Numbered from the stretch's first letter, positions 1 to 9,856 are shown. The stretch is DNA of 64,000 nucleotides from Corynebacterium tuberculostearicum (GCF_030506365.1 NZ_CP073092.1:124001-188000); one strand, 5' to 3'. Made by a program: numbers and translations. Notes: generated from the letters alone by a model not told the origin.

Positions 1-2
1 AG

Positions 3-515
3 TACACTGATGCGCGGCCGACGCTCAAGGCGCTGGAGAACATCCAAGACTATTCCCTGCACGCTGCCTCCATCAAGGAGGCGTACAAAGCGCTCAAGCA
101 GATCAATACGGCCGCAGCGCAGATAGATTCCCTGGAAAATTTCTGCGCCGGCGATACTGCGGTGCGCGCGGGCGAGGTGCAATGGCTGCTTGGCGACGCC
201 CAAGCGGCCCTCTCCCGCCAGCCCGACAACGCCAGCTTGCGCCAGATAACGCAGCGCATTAATGACCTGTCCCAGGATTTGTCGCGGGAAGACTTCGATT
301 CCGCCTTCGCTCGCGTCCTCGAGGACTATCACCCCATGGTGGGCGCGCTGCCAGAACGGCTATATCCGCAGCGCGACCGCAAAACTCCCCCACTGTTGGG
401 CACGCCGGAATGGCGCCCCGGTATGGGCACGCACTACATGCCCTATAGGTTTGCGGGCTTCTGGGTGGCTAATAATAACGTCTCCTCCCAGCTGCCCGAC
501 CCCTATCGCTTCTAG
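3..515 (+). CDS. 3' end of an unidentified protein (partial)
   Basis: The frame is open from the first bases of the window to the TAG at 513-515, so the gene begins upstream and about 170 C-terminal residues are visible. The visible part opens with an alpha-helical, alanine- and lysine-rich stretch (LKALENIQDY, then AYKALKQINTAAAQIDSLENF) and ends in a proline- and aromatic-rich tail (LPERLYP, FAGFWVANNN, DPYRF). No enzyme motif is visible and I do not recognise the family. Its stop codon overlaps the stop of the next, convergent gene by four bases (CTAG). An internal ATG at 162 could be mistaken for the start, but the helical segment before it reads as normal coding sequence. Confidence 0.7.
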   Translation, partial: YTDARPTLKALENIQDYSLHAASIKEAYKALKQINTAAAQIDSLENFCAGDTAVRAGEVQWLLGDAQAALSRQPDNASLRQITQRINDLSQDLSREDFDSAFARVLEDYHPMVGALPERLYPQRDRKTPPLLGTPEWRPGMGTHYMPYRFAGFWVANNNVSSQLPDPYRF

Positions 516-1099
516 GCGTTGACCGGCTCGGTTACCGGATCGATGCCCAGCTTATTGAGCATGTAGAGCACGCGGGCTTCGAGGTCATCGGCCAATTCGC
601 GCGCCTCCTCCACGGTATCCGCGGCAGGAATATCCCAAATCTTGATGTCCTTGCCCGCCTCATCGCGCTCTACCTCGCGGCCCAAGAACACGATGTAATC
701 CGGCATCGCTACCGTGCGCACCTCGTCGAGGTACTTATTCGGGGCCTCGCCCATGCCGCGCTCGTTCATGACGTGGGCAAGGTGGCCTTCCGCTTCGTTT
801 TCTGGGTGAGCAACGGCGGTATCTACAAAGAGGGCCTCGCCGGCGTGCTTGCGGGTCAGTTCCGCTGCGGCTTGGGCCAGCGCATTATTGGTACCGGCGG
901 CAAAGCGAACGTGCAGGCGGTGAGCACCGAAGTAGTTGCGCACCTCACGCTCCACCAAAAGCGGCACGAATTCATCGAGCTCCGCCTTCTTGGTGTGCTT
1001 GGCAATAACCTCATCGAGCTTGGCATCGATTTCCGCGGCCGTGTACTCGTGGCCGTAGTTGTCGTGCAGATCCTGGCGCAGGGTTTCAAACTGGTTCAT
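512..1099 (-). CDS. Arsenate reductase/LMW-phosphatase-like protein, catalytic loop lost
   Basis: The 195-residue protein has the two-part layout of actinobacterial ArsC-like proteins. A three-helix N-terminal domain (about 1-58) is followed by a low-molecular-weight phosphatase fold (about 60-190). Landmarks of that fold are visible: PDYIVFLG for the usual ADVVVTMG strand, IWDIPAAD for the WDLPDP acid loop, and a final DDLEARVLYMLNKLG helix. The catalytic CX5R loop is replaced by FAAGTNNAL, with no cysteine or arginine, so ordinary arsenate-transferase or phosphatase chemistry is unlikely. The ATG at 1099 has a good Shine-Dalgarno sequence (GAAAGGGG). The upstream region holds GTTAAC repeats that may control it. 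The fold assignment is by eye. Confidence 0.7.
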   Translation of the reverse strand: MNQFETLRQDLHDNYGHEYTAAEIDAKLDEVIAKHTKKAELDEFVPLLVEREVRNYFGAHRLHVRFAAGTNNALAQAAAELTRKHAGEALFVDTAVAHPENEAEGHLAHVMNERGMGEAPNKYLDEVRTVAMPDYIVFLGREVERDEAGKDIKIWDIPAADTVEEARELADDLEARVLYMLNKLGIDPVTEPVNA

Positions 1100-1139
1100 T
1101 GTTATCCCCTTTCTCGGATTATTGTCCCGTTTGCTAATT

Positions 1140-1180
1140 GTTAACCTGTCGTTAACTTTAATGGTTAACGTTGGGTTAAG
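1140..1180. repeat. Four GTTAA(C/G) repeats, candidate operator
   Basis: GTTAAC occurs at 1140-1145, 1151-1156 and 1164-1169, and GTTAAG at 1175-1180. The spacings of 11, 13 and 11 bases place the sites on roughly one face of the helix. GTTAAC is its own reverse complement. The cluster lies just upstream of the gene that starts at 1099 and overlaps its probable -35 region, so it may bind a regulator. No regulator is identified. Confidence 0.4.
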
Positions 1181-1364
1181 TCAAACGGTTGGGTATAACC
1201 CAATAGTTTTCTGCACCGAAAAGCGGAAAGGCCCGCCGGGAGTTCCGGCAGGCCTTCTTGGACTGTTCTTTCTTTTTATCGGGAATGCGCGATGCGCGGC
1301 TACGTAATTTCAGATGTTCCTGCAGCCGCTCCGGCGACATTTTCCACATGCGGCGGTCAGCCAT
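1176..1364 (-). CDS. Small basic protein whose frame contains the glf terminator
   Basis: This 62-codon ORF begins 41 bases after the glf stop and should be co-transcribed with glf. Its Shine-Dalgarno sequence, GAAAGGAGGTGA at about 1369-1380, matches the 16S 3' end almost perfectly at good spacing, which argues that it is translated. The protein starts MADRRMWKMSPERLQEHLKL and continues with a lysine/arginine-rich stretch (RIPDKKKEQSKK, then RNSRRAF). A strong terminator hairpin at 1228-1256 covers codons 37-46, so most transcripts should end before the TAA at 1176. The expected main product is about 47 residues made from a non-stop mRNA. That is the layout of arfA and brfA ribosome-rescue genes. 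I see only general likeness in charge and size, not clear homology. It could also be a chance ORF. Confidence 0.5.
   Translation of the reverse strand: MADRRMWKMSPERLQEHLKLRSRASRIPDKKKEQSKKACRNSRRAFPLFGAENYWVIPNRLT
1228..1256 (-). terminator. Rho-independent terminator of glf, inside the small ORF
   Basis: Arms at 1228-1239 and 1245-1256 pair over 12 bases with one mismatch around a 5-base loop. Read on the minus strand, the hairpin is followed by a T-rich run (CCTTTCCGCTTTTC). It sits about 150 bases past the glf stop and is the only strong hairpin before the next gene. Confidence 0.7.
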
Positions 1365-1404
1365 GCCGTCACCTCCTTTCCTCAGAGGTGATCAAGCATA
1401 GCGC

Positions 1405-2619
<1,215 letters not shown>

Positions 2620-2747
2620 CTACGGCAGCCGACACGGCGCATCGGCGTGTCGCAACAGGTTTCACAGAAGCCACAAACGTACCATCACTATCAACTCTTA
2701 ACTTTTGGCAACCGTTTTTACAGCTGCACAACCCCAGGGAGATAACA

Positions 2748-4667
2748 GTGCAACAACGACGTCGACTAGTACCCACCAGGTCAAAGTGGTCCACCCCCGT
2801 CATCGCGGCGGTCACCTCCATCGCACTCGCCGTAACGGCCGCATTCGGCGGACAGCAAGTTCTCAAGACCCAAGACTCCGGCAACGGCGGTCCCATTGAG
2901 GTCAAAAATTCCTCCTCTAGCTTCAGTGACGGCGAATCCATCGTCGTTGATGACCCAGCCGTAGCCGCACAGGGCGACGGCGAAAGCCGCCGCGCGGTCA
3001 AGCAGTTCCACCGCGACGAAACCTTTAACATGTTCGCCGTTACTTGGGAGGGCAAGCGAGATATCAACTCCTTCGTCCGCTCCAAGCAGCAGGACGGTTC
3101 CTGGAGCGAATGGCTGCCCATGGACGCAATGAATTACACCGAGGGCAAGAACGGCACCGAGCTCATCTTCGTGGGCGATACCAACGACGTACAGGTTTCT
3201 ATGGCCAACGTTGACCTCGTGACCGGTTCCAACCTGGATAAGAAGGAAGACTCCCTCCTGGACAAGGCCGCCAAGGGCGCTGATGCCAACCGCCCCGCGC
3301 CGCTTGCGTACAACGTCGGCGATATCTCCCCCGTGGCCGATGAGCGCACCCAGGTTGCGGATCTCGACGCCGTGTTTATCGACGGCAACGCTCAAGAAGG
3401 CGAAGCCATCGAGCCCACCGCAGAAACCGCGGGCATGCCCAAAGTGGTCACCCGCGCCGGCTGGGGCGCAGACGAATCCAAGCGCTGCCAGCAGCCGACC
3501 TACGACGATGGCATCAAGGCCATGACCCTGCACCACACCGCGGGTACCAATAACTACACCCGCGCACAGGCAGCGGCACAGGTACGCGGCGCCTACGAGT
3601 ATCATGCGCAGACCCTGGGCTGGTGCGATATCGGATATAACGTGCTCGTGGATAAGTTCGGCACGATTTACGAGGGCCGCTACGGCGGCTTGGACAAGGC
3701 CGTCCAGGGCGCCCACGTGGGTGGCTTCAACTCCAATAACTGGGGCATTTCCATGATTGGCAACTACGAGACAGCAGAGCCGTCTCGTGAGATGCTCAAC
3801 TCCGTGGCCGAGATTGCCGGCTGGAAGGCTGCTACCTCCGGCATCGATCCAATGGGCAAGGCCAGCCTGTACTCCGGCGGATTCAACGGCTCCAAGTTCC
3901 CTGCCGGAACCACGGCCACCGTGCCGGCGTTCGCGGGCCATAATGATTTCCACTACACGGCCTGCCCTGGTCAGTACACCATGCGCCACTGGGACGAGAT
4001 TCGAAAGAATACCAAGCGCAAGGCGGATGCCATCAAGTCCGGCAAGAACAGCACGGACCTGAACTGGCAAGAGTCTCCACAGCCCAATACCCCCAAGACC
4101 CCGCAGGATATCCCCAAGACCCCGCAGCAGGTGGGCGAAGAAATCACGTCCTCGCTGGGCGACGTCGAGGTACCGGTCTCCACAATCTCCGCCTTGGCCG
4201 GCATCGCTGCCGCCGTCTTCGGTGTGCTCATCGCCAACGACCGCGTACAAAAGCCAGACACCGATCAGAAGGTGGCGGGCAACCTGACCACCGGCGATAT
4301 CCCGGAGATTGTCAATAAGGTTGTCCAGGTCTCCAGCAACGAAGGCCTGAAGAAATCGTGGACCTCCGTCCTCAACGCTTTCGGCCCAGTCCTAGGCTTG
4401 GCAGTCGGCGGCCCGGATACTACCGACGGCGGCAAGATCCTCTACCAGCTCTTCCAGAATGGCGTGGTGCTCTCCTCCAAGGAGTCCGGCACCAAGGCCC
4501 TGACGGGTGAGATTGCCAAGAAGTGGTCCGAGGGCGATAATGCCTCCAAGCTCGGCCTGCCGACCTCCAACGAGGAAAAGAATGGCAAGGAAATCCGCGT
4601 GAAGTTCCAGGGTGGCGAGATTGTCTACAACACCGAAACGGAAAAGGTAGACATCTTCACCGACTAG
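2748..4667 (+). CDS. Secreted PGRP-type N-acetylmuramoyl-L-alanine amidase
   Basis: A 639-residue exported protein likely to cut the amide bond between peptidoglycan stem peptides and glycan. It has an arginine-rich N-terminus and a hydrophobic signal segment (about 17-35). The PGRP/Amidase_2 domain spans about 228-420. Zinc ligands fit His262 or His263 (MTLHHTAG), His398 and Cys406 (GHNDFHYTACPG), with the 8-residue His-Cys spacing of T7 lysozyme. A hydrophobic segment at about 475-492 and a C-terminal LGFP-like region (GLPTSNEE, VKFQGGEIVYN) follow, probably for wall or membrane association. The GTG at 2748 is preceded by AGGGAG. The stop shares CTAG with the convergent HAD gene. Confidence 0.88.
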   Translation: MQQRRRLVPTRSKWSTPVIAAVTSIALAVTAAFGGQQVLKTQDSGNGGPIEVKNSSSSFSDGESIVVDDPAVAAQGDGESRRAVKQFHRDETFNMFAVTWEGKRDINSFVRSKQQDGSWSEWLPMDAMNYTEGKNGTELIFVGDTNDVQVSMANVDLVTGSNLDKKEDSLLDKAAKGADANRPAPLAYNVGDISPVADERTQVADLDAVFIDGNAQEGEAIEPTAETAGMPKVVTRAGWGADESKRCQQPTYDDGIKAMTLHHTAGTNNYTRAQAAAQVRGAYEYHAQTLGWCDIGYNVLVDKFGTIYEGRYGGLDKAVQGAHVGGFNSNNWGISMIGNYETAEPSREMLNSVAEIAGWKAATSGIDPMGKASLYSGGFNGSKFPAGTTATVPAFAGHNDFHYTACPGQYTMRHWDEIRKNTKRKADAIKSGKNSTDLNWQESPQPNTPKTPQDIPKTPQQVGEEITSSLGDVEVPVSTISALAGIAAAVFGVLIANDRVQKPDTDQKVAGNLTTGDIPEIVNKVVQVSSNEGLKKSWTSVLNAFGPVLGLAVGGPDTTDGGKILYQLFQNGVVLSSKESGTKALTGEIAKKWSEGDNASKLGLPTSNEEKNGKEIRVKFQGGEIVYNTETEKVDIFTD

Positions 4668-5494
4668 AACCAGCGCTCTAGCACCTTTGCGACGCCCGCC
4701 TGGTGGTTAGCCACGGTGACCGCATCCGCGGCCGCCTTAACCTCCGGGTGGGCGTTTTCCATGGCCACACCACAGCCGGCCCACGTCAGCATCTCGATAT
4801 CGTTGGGCATATCCCCAAAGGCAATAGTCTCCTGCTGGGCGACGCCGGTGTGCTCCGCCAGCCATTCCACCCCGCGGCGCTTAGTCACATTGGGCGCGGC
4901 AACCTCCAAGATTCCCTCCTGCATGGAATAGGTCAGGTGCGCGAGCTCCGGATCGATGTGCGGCGCAATGAGCTCATAGAGCTCTGGGGCGGAGAAGTCC
5001 GTGTTGCGGATGAGGAACTTCACCGCCGGCTGCCCCACTAGCTCGCCCATGCTGACTACTCCAAAGCCCTCAAACAGGGCGTTTTCGGAGTAGTGGCGCT
5101 CGACTACGAAGAGGTCCTCGACGGCGTCGGCAAGCGAGCCCCCTGCCCGCTCCGCGCCAAAGCCTACGGTGCCCAGAACCGTCTGGGCCACGTCCACCAC
5201 TTCCGCCAACGCCGCGGGCGAAAGCTCGTGGGCGGACATCACCCGATCCTCCGCGGAGTCATACAACACAGCACCGTTCGAGGTTACGCATACCGGCCGC
5301 ACAGGCAGCTGCTCCAGCACCGGGGCAATCCAGCGGAACGGACGGCCGGTAGAAAGCGCAAAATAGACACCCTGTTGGACCGCCCGCGCCACGGCGTCGC
5401 GGTTGCGACGCGGGACACGATGATTGCGGTCCAGCAGGGTGCCGTCAATATCGCTCGCGATGAGGCGAGGCGCGCGGGCTGGGAAATTCTCCAT
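4664..5494 (-). CDS. HAD-superfamily hydrolase, Cof type
   Basis: A 276-residue class IIB HAD phosphatase. Motif I is SDIDGTLLD (nucleophile Asp15, acid Asp17), motif II is LSTGR, and the metal-binding motif is FGDMPNDIEML near residue 220. The final helix ends KVLERWF. Substrates of this family are usually sugar or cofactor phosphates; the sequence does not say which. No Shine-Dalgarno sequence precedes the ATG at 5494, but TAAACT ends seven bases before it, so a leaderless transcript is likely. It is convergent with the amidase gene, sharing CTAG at 4664-4667, and lies just after glpK on the same strand. Its C-terminal half resembles the dead HAD-like tail of the acyltransferase at 9857-11470. 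Confidence 0.9.
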   Translation of the reverse strand: MENFPARAPRLIASDIDGTLLDRNHRVPRRNRDAVARAVQQGVYFALSTGRPFRWIAPVLEQLPVRPVCVTSNGAVLYDSAEDRVMSAHELSPAALAEVVDVAQTVLGTVGFGAERAGGSLADAVEDLFVVERHYSENALFEGFGVVSMGELVGQPAVKFLIRNTDFSAPELYELIAPHIDPELAHLTYSMQEGILEVAAPNVTKRRGVEWLAEHTGVAQQETIAFGDMPNDIEMLTWAGCGVAMENAHPEVKAAADAVTVANHQAGVAKVLERWF

Positions 5495-5516
5495 ACCCGC
5501 GAGTTTACTTCAGGAC

Positions 5517-7064
5517 TTAGAAGTCCAGATCCTCGTCCTCGTTATCTTCCCAGTCCAAGGAACGCTTAATAGCGCGCTTCCAGTCGCGGTAGAGAGCCTC
5601 TACCTCTTCCTTCTCGCGCTTCGGCTTAAACACCTTCATGTCTCCTGTCTGGCTACCCAAAACGCTCAGGTCATCCCAGAAGCCATTGTCCAAACCTGCC
5701 GCGAAGGCCGCGCCGGTCGCGGTGGTCTCGATATTCTTCGGACGGTGTACCTCCACGCCGAGCATGTCCGCTTGGAACTGCATCAGAAGTTCGTTCATGG
5801 TCATGCCGCCGTCCACGCGCAGCTCGGTAATCTCCACGCCGGAGTCCGCCACCATGGCATCGGCAACATCGCGCGTCTGGTAGGCGGTGGATTCGAGCAC
5901 GGCGCGAGCCAAGTGCTTGCGGTTAGCAAAGCGGGTCAGGCCCACGATGACGCCGCGGGCATCCGGGCGCCAGTACGGAGCGAAGAGTCCGGAGAAGGCC
6001 GGCACGATATAAACGCCGCCGTTGTCCTTAACTTCGCGTGCGAGGTTTTCGATGGACGCAGCGTTGGGGATGAGCTGCAGGTTATCGCGCAGCCACTGCA
6101 CCAGGGAACCGCCCATGGATACAGAGCCCTCGAGGGCGTACACGGGGCGCTCGCCTTCGCGCTGGAAGCAGACGGTGGTCAGCAGGCCGTTCTCGGAGAA
6201 CTTCGGGGTGGTACCCGTATTCAGCAGGAGGAACAGGCCGGTTCCGTAGGTATTCTTTGCGGAACCTGCGCGGAAGCAACCCTGGCCGAACATCGCGGAC
6301 TGCTGGTCACCCAGGATGGCGCGGATAGGCACGCCGGACAGCGAGCCGCGCTCACGCACGGTACGGAAATCGCCCAGGGACGGGCGAATCTCCGGCAGCA
6401 TGGACATCGGGATGCCCATTTCCTTACACAGTTCCTCATCCCACTCCAGCTTTTCGATGTCCATAAGCAAGGTGCGGGAGGCGTTGGTGACGTCGGTGGC
6501 GTGCAGCGCTTCGCGGCCGGCATCGCCCTCGGCGCCGCCGGTGAGGTTCCACAGCAGCCAGCTATCAATGGTGCCGAAGAGCAGGTCTCCTGCCTCGGCA
6601 CGCTCGCGGGCGCCCTCAACGTTATCGAGGATCCACTTCACCTTTGGGCCAGCCGGGTAGGAGTTGATGATCAGACCGGTGCGGCGGCGCCACTTTTCCG
6701 GGCCTTCCTCACCCGAGAGTTCCTTACAGATAGCGGTGGTACGGGTATCTTGCCAGACAATCGCGTTGTAGACCGGCTTACCGGTGTGCTTATCCCACAC
6801 CACGGTGGTCTCACGCTGGTTGGTGATACCTACCGAGTCAATGTCTTCCACGGTGATGTCGCCGTTTGCAAGCGCTTCACCGACGGCGCGACGGGTATTG
6901 CTCCAGATTTCCTCCGGGTCGTGTTCTACCCAGCCTTTTTCCGGGAAGATCTGCTCGTGCTCGAGCTGGCCAACGGCAGCCTGCTCGCCGTTATGGTCAA
7001 AGATGATGCAGCGCGTCGACGTGGTTCCCTGGTCGATAGCGGCGACGTATTTCTTGTTAGTCAT
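5517..7064 (-). CDS. glpK: Glycerol kinase
   Basis: A 515-residue FGGY-family kinase that phosphorylates glycerol to sn-glycerol 3-phosphate with ATP. The N-terminal phosphate loop [19 protein letters not shown] is present, as are [14 protein letters not shown] and [21 protein letters not shown] and the C-terminal [19 protein letters not shown] also match. Length is close to the E. coli enzyme (about 502). The ATG at 7064 has an AGGAG site. It is the last gene of the glpD-glpF-glpK operon, 28 bases after glpF. The cell can therefore take up glycerol, phosphorylate it, and oxidise the product or use it for phospholipids. Confidence 0.96.
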   Translation of the reverse strand: MTNKKYVAAIDQGTTSTRCIIFDHNGEQAAVGQLEHEQIFPEKGWVEHDPEEIWSNTRRAVGEALANGDITVEDIDSVGITNQRETTVVWDKHTGKPVYNAIVWQDTRTTAICKELSGEEGPEKWRRRTGLIINSYPAGPKVKWILDNVEGARERAEAGDLLFGTIDSWLLWNLTGGAEGDAGREALHATDVTNASRTLLMDIEKLEWDEELCKEMGIPMSMLPEIRPSLGDFRTVRERGSLSGVPIRAILGDQQSAMFGQGCFRAGSAKNTYGTGLFLLLNTGTTPKFSENGLLTTVCFQREGERPVYALEGSVSMGGSLVQWLRDNLQLIPNAASIENLAREVKDNGGVYIVPAFSGLFAPYWRPDARGVIVGLTRFANRKHLARAVLESTAYQTRDVADAMVADSGVEITELRVDGGMTMNELLMQFQADMLGVEVHRPKNIETTATGAAFAAGLDNGFWDDLSVLGSQTGDMKVFKPKREKEEVEALYRDWKRAIKRSLDWEDNEDEDLDF

Positions 7065-7092
7065 GTGTCTAGTCTCCTATACGAAGATGAAA

Positions 7093-7830
7093 TTAGAGCG
7101 CAACGGACAACAGTCCAACGGCTACGGCTGCGACCAATGGGGCCACGATGGGGACCCAAGCATAGCCCCAGTTCGCGCTGCCTTTGTCCTGGATGGGCAA
7201 GATGAATGCATAAGCAATTCGCGGGCCCAGGTCGCGGACCGGATTGATGGCATAACCCGTAGGGGTACCCAGGGACAGGCCGACCGCCACCACAACGAAA
7301 GCAACGGCAAAGTAGCTCATTGGGCCAAGCTCGCCGCCGGTGGGGCCGAAGGCGATGAACATCAACAGCACGCAGGTGGCGATGAACTCCGTCACCGCAT
7401 TCCAGCCGTTCTTAGGATGTGCCGGCTTGGTAAAGAAGATACCGTTGGTGTCCTTATTGGCGCCGGTGACGTTTCCGGCGTCGTCGTAATTATTGGCGTC
7501 GAAAAGCTGCTTGAAGGCAGCCCACGCCAGGATGGCACCGAGGATAGCGCCCAGGATCTGGCCCAGTAAGTAGTACGGCACCAGAGACCACTCGAGCGAG
7601 CCATTGACGGCCAACATTACGGTGACGGCGGGGTTAAGGTGCCCGCCCGTGGGATCGGCCACGCTCGCGCCGACGAAGACCGCCATGCCCCAGCCCAGGG
7701 CGATAACGATCCAATCGGAGCCGCGCGCGCCAGAGGTGCGCAGGTTTACCAGCGCACATACGCCGTTGCCTAGAAGGAGCAGCAACGCAGTGCCGATAAA
7801 CTCCCACAGGAATGCATCAAATCCGGTCAT
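7093..7830 (-). CDS. glpF: Glycerol uptake facilitator (aquaglyceroporin)
   Basis: A 245-residue MIP-family channel with six predicted membrane helices. The first pore motif is a normal NPA at residues 66-68 (GGHLNPAVTV). The second is NPV rather than NPA, at 196-198, but keeps the following RD (NPVRDLGPR). That arginine-aspartate pair is usual for glycerol facilitators, so the glycerol assignment stands. The ATG at 7830 is three bases past the glpD stop, and its GAGGTA site overlaps the end of glpD, which suggests translational coupling. A large hydrophilic loop (DANNYDDAGN, NKDTNGIFF) lies between the two halves. Confidence 0.93.
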   Translation of the reverse strand: MTGFDAFLWEFIGTALLLLLGNGVCALVNLRTSGARGSDWIVIALGWGMAVFVGASVADPTGGHLNPAVTVMLAVNGSLEWSLVPYYLLGQILGAILGAILAWAAFKQLFDANNYDDAGNVTGANKDTNGIFFTKPAHPKNGWNAVTEFIATCVLLMFIAFGPTGGELGPMSYFAVAFVVVAVGLSLGTPTGYAINPVRDLGPRIAYAFILPIQDKGSANWGYAWVPIVAPLVAAVAVGLLSVAL

Positions 7831-7833
7831 AAC

Positions 7834-9558
7834 TTATACCTCGTTTTGGGTGGGTCGGGCGGATCCTGCGCGCACCAAAATGTCATTGGCCTCGCGGTCA
7901 GTTACCGCAGCTTCTGCTTCAAGTTCGGCCTGCGTGTGGGCCTTGAATTGGGATACCTCGCGCTCCTTGTCGGCGTCGCTCCAGCCCAGCAGCGGTGCTA
8001 CAAAATCAGCAACGGCCGGGGCGGCATTCACACCGCGGTCGCCGTACTCGATCGCGATGCGCAGGCGGCGGGAGAGGATGTCTTCCAAGTGCAATGCACC
8101 CTCGTGGGTAACGGCGTAGCGGACCTCGGCCCACAGGTAGGACTCGGCACCAGGAACTGGCTCGAGCAGGGAGGCATCCTCAGCTGCCGGTGCCAAAACC
8201 TCACCCAGCAGGGAGCCATAGCGGCCGAGCAGGTGCTCAATGAACTTCTCGCTCAGGTTGTAGCGACGAGCCAGGGATGGGACCTGGTTAGCCAAGGCAT
8301 GGTAACCGGCGGCGCCCAAGATCGGGGTTTGCTCGGTGATGGACTCTGGGACCTTGGTATCCAGCTCCTCCACTGCCAAGTCCACGGCATCCTTACCGAT
8401 GACGCGGTACGTGGTGTACTTACCGCCGGCGACAGAGACCATGCCTGGGGCCACGCGTGCGACGGCGTGGTTGCGGGAAAGGTTGGTGGTGGAATCGGAC
8501 TTACCGGACAGCAGCGGGCGCAGACCGGAGTAGACGCCCACGATGTCATCGCGGGTGATCTTGCGGCGCACGCGCTGGTTAACCTGATCCAAGATGTAGT
8601 CGATATCGGACTTGGTTGGTGCCGGATCTGGCAAGGACAGGCCCTTTTCCCAATCGGTATCGGTGGTACCGATAATCCAGTACTCGCCCCACGGGATAAC
8701 GAAGAGGACGGACTTTTCGGTGACGAAGCACAGGGCCGCCTCTGCATCGAGCGCATCCTTGGGCACGACGATGTGCACGCCCTTGGAGGCGTGAACGGTG
8801 AACTTGCCCTCCACGCCGGCCATCTCTTGGATCTTGTCATTCCACACACCGGTGGCGTTGATAAAGACCTTGCCGCGCACGGTGGTCTCGCGGCCGGTAG
8901 CGGTGTCGCGTACCTTGGCGCCAACGATGCGGCCGCCGCGGTCCTTGTCAAAGCCAATAACCTCGGTATTGGTACGTACATCGGCACCGTACTCAGCGGC
9001 GGTACGCAGCACGGTCATGGTGTGGCGGGCGTCATCGACCAAGGTGTCGTAGTAGCGCACGCCGCCCACAATGGCATCGTCCTTCAGGCCCGGGGTCACC
9101 TTCAGCACGCCCTTGCGGGTGAGGTGCTTCTGCATTGGCACGCTCTTCGAGCCACCCATGAGGTCATAAAGGGTGAAGCCACCGAACATCATCACACGCT
9201 CCCATACGTGGTGGGTTAGCGGGAAGATGAACTTCAGCGGCTTCACTAGGTGAGGTGCCAGGGTGGACATGTTCAGCTCGCGCTCCTTGAGGGACTCCGC
9301 CACCAGGCGGAAGTCAAACATGGCCAGGTAGCGCAGGCCACCGTGGAACATCTTGGAGGAGCGAGAAGAGGTACCTGCGGCGAAGTCGCGCGCCTCAATG
9401 ACGGCGGTCTTGAGGCCACGGGTAGCGGCGTCCGCTGCCGCACCGGCGCCTACGGAACCGCCACCGATGATGACTACGTCGTAGTCCTCATCTGCGTACC
9501 CATTCCATAGATTCTCAAAGTACTCGGGGTTAAAGGATTGGTTGCTTTGCTGGGTCAT
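7834..9558 (-). CDS. glpD: Glycerol-3-phosphate dehydrogenase (FAD, respiratory)
   Basis: A membrane-associated flavoprotein that oxidises sn-glycerol 3-phosphate to dihydroxyacetone phosphate and passes electrons to quinone. The frame is open up to 9693, but the ATG at 9558 follows AAGGAAGGAG at normal spacing and gives 574 residues, the usual size. The FAD fold begins VVIIGGGSVGAGAAADAATRG near residue 30. The substrate region ARDFAAGTSSRSSKMFHGGLRYL follows, and the C-terminal GlpD domain (about 430-550) is present. First gene of glpD-glpF-glpK. About 250 bases without a gene lie upstream and must contain the promoter. Confidence 0.95.
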   Translation of the reverse strand: MTQQSNQSFNPEYFENLWNGYADEDYDVVIIGGGSVGAGAAADAATRGLKTAVIEARDFAAGTSSRSSKMFHGGLRYLAMFDFRLVAESLKERELNMSTLAPHLVKPLKFIFPLTHHVWERVMMFGGFTLYDLMGGSKSVPMQKHLTRKGVLKVTPGLKDDAIVGGVRYYDTLVDDARHTMTVLRTAAEYGADVRTNTEVIGFDKDRGGRIVGAKVRDTATGRETTVRGKVFINATGVWNDKIQEMAGVEGKFTVHASKGVHIVVPKDALDAEAALCFVTEKSVLFVIPWGEYWIIGTTDTDWEKGLSLPDPAPTKSDIDYILDQVNQRVRRKITRDDIVGVYSGLRPLLSGKSDSTTNLSRNHAVARVAPGMVSVAGGKYTTYRVIGKDAVDLAVEELDTKVPESITEQTPILGAAGYHALANQVPSLARRYNLSEKFIEHLLGRYGSLLGEVLAPAAEDASLLEPVPGAESYLWAEVRYAVTHEGALHLEDILSRRLRIAIEYGDRGVNAAPAVADFVAPLLGWSDADKEREVSQFKAHTQAELEAEAAVTDREANDILVRAGSARPTQNEV

Positions 9559-9815
9559 TGCTGACCGCATCTCCTTCCTTGGTGCTCGCATGTGCCTGCG
9601 CCATAAATCCATGAATGAGATGGCAAAAGCACAGCTAAAAGCAGTTAAATTGTGGTTTCGGTGGAAAAATTCGCACCGCGGCTGCAGAGACATTATCTCC
9701 TTAGACCTATGATAGGAGTCACGGACGTCAGTTACACAAGTGGTTACTCACACGTAGGTTTCAGGCCTGTAAGCAGTAACTTTCCCTAAAATACTTAGCC
9801 ACCCAAAAAGAAAAC
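9559..9815. other. Upstream region of the glp operon, no gene seen
   Basis: The stretch between glpD and the next terminator has no credible ORF. It should carry the glpDFK promoter. I could not pick a convincing -35/-10 pair or a clear regulator site. The extended frame of glpD up to 9693 has no ribosome site and is probably not translated. Confidence 0.5.
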
Positions 9816-9835
9816 GCACCCCCTCGCGGGGGTGC
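9816..9835 (-). terminator. Terminator of the acyltransferase gene
   Basis: A perfect 8-base stem (GCACCCCC with GGGGGTGC) closes a 4-base loop. On the minus strand it is followed by TTTTCTTTTT. It lies 22 bases past the stop of the gene at 9857-11470. Confidence 0.9.
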
Positions 9836-9856
9836 AAAGCGGACGGACAGCCCGCG

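Noticed and set aside
2781..4250. 489-codon minus-strand frame over the amidase
   Set aside because: Antisense of a clear PGRP amidase; no motif of its own.
5424..9219. Long plus-strand frames over glpK and glpD (up to 593 codons)
   Set aside because: They mirror well-supported glycerol genes on the minus strand and have no ribosome sites or family features; high-GC codon use keeps such frames open.
9559..9693. Extended N-terminus of GlpD
   Set aside because: The added 45 residues do not belong to the family and the ATG at 9558 has a clear ribosome site.
9731..9757. Possible GlxR (cAMP-receptor) site upstream of glpD
   Set aside because: Only one TCACA half matches; the other half differs at most positions from TGTGA.
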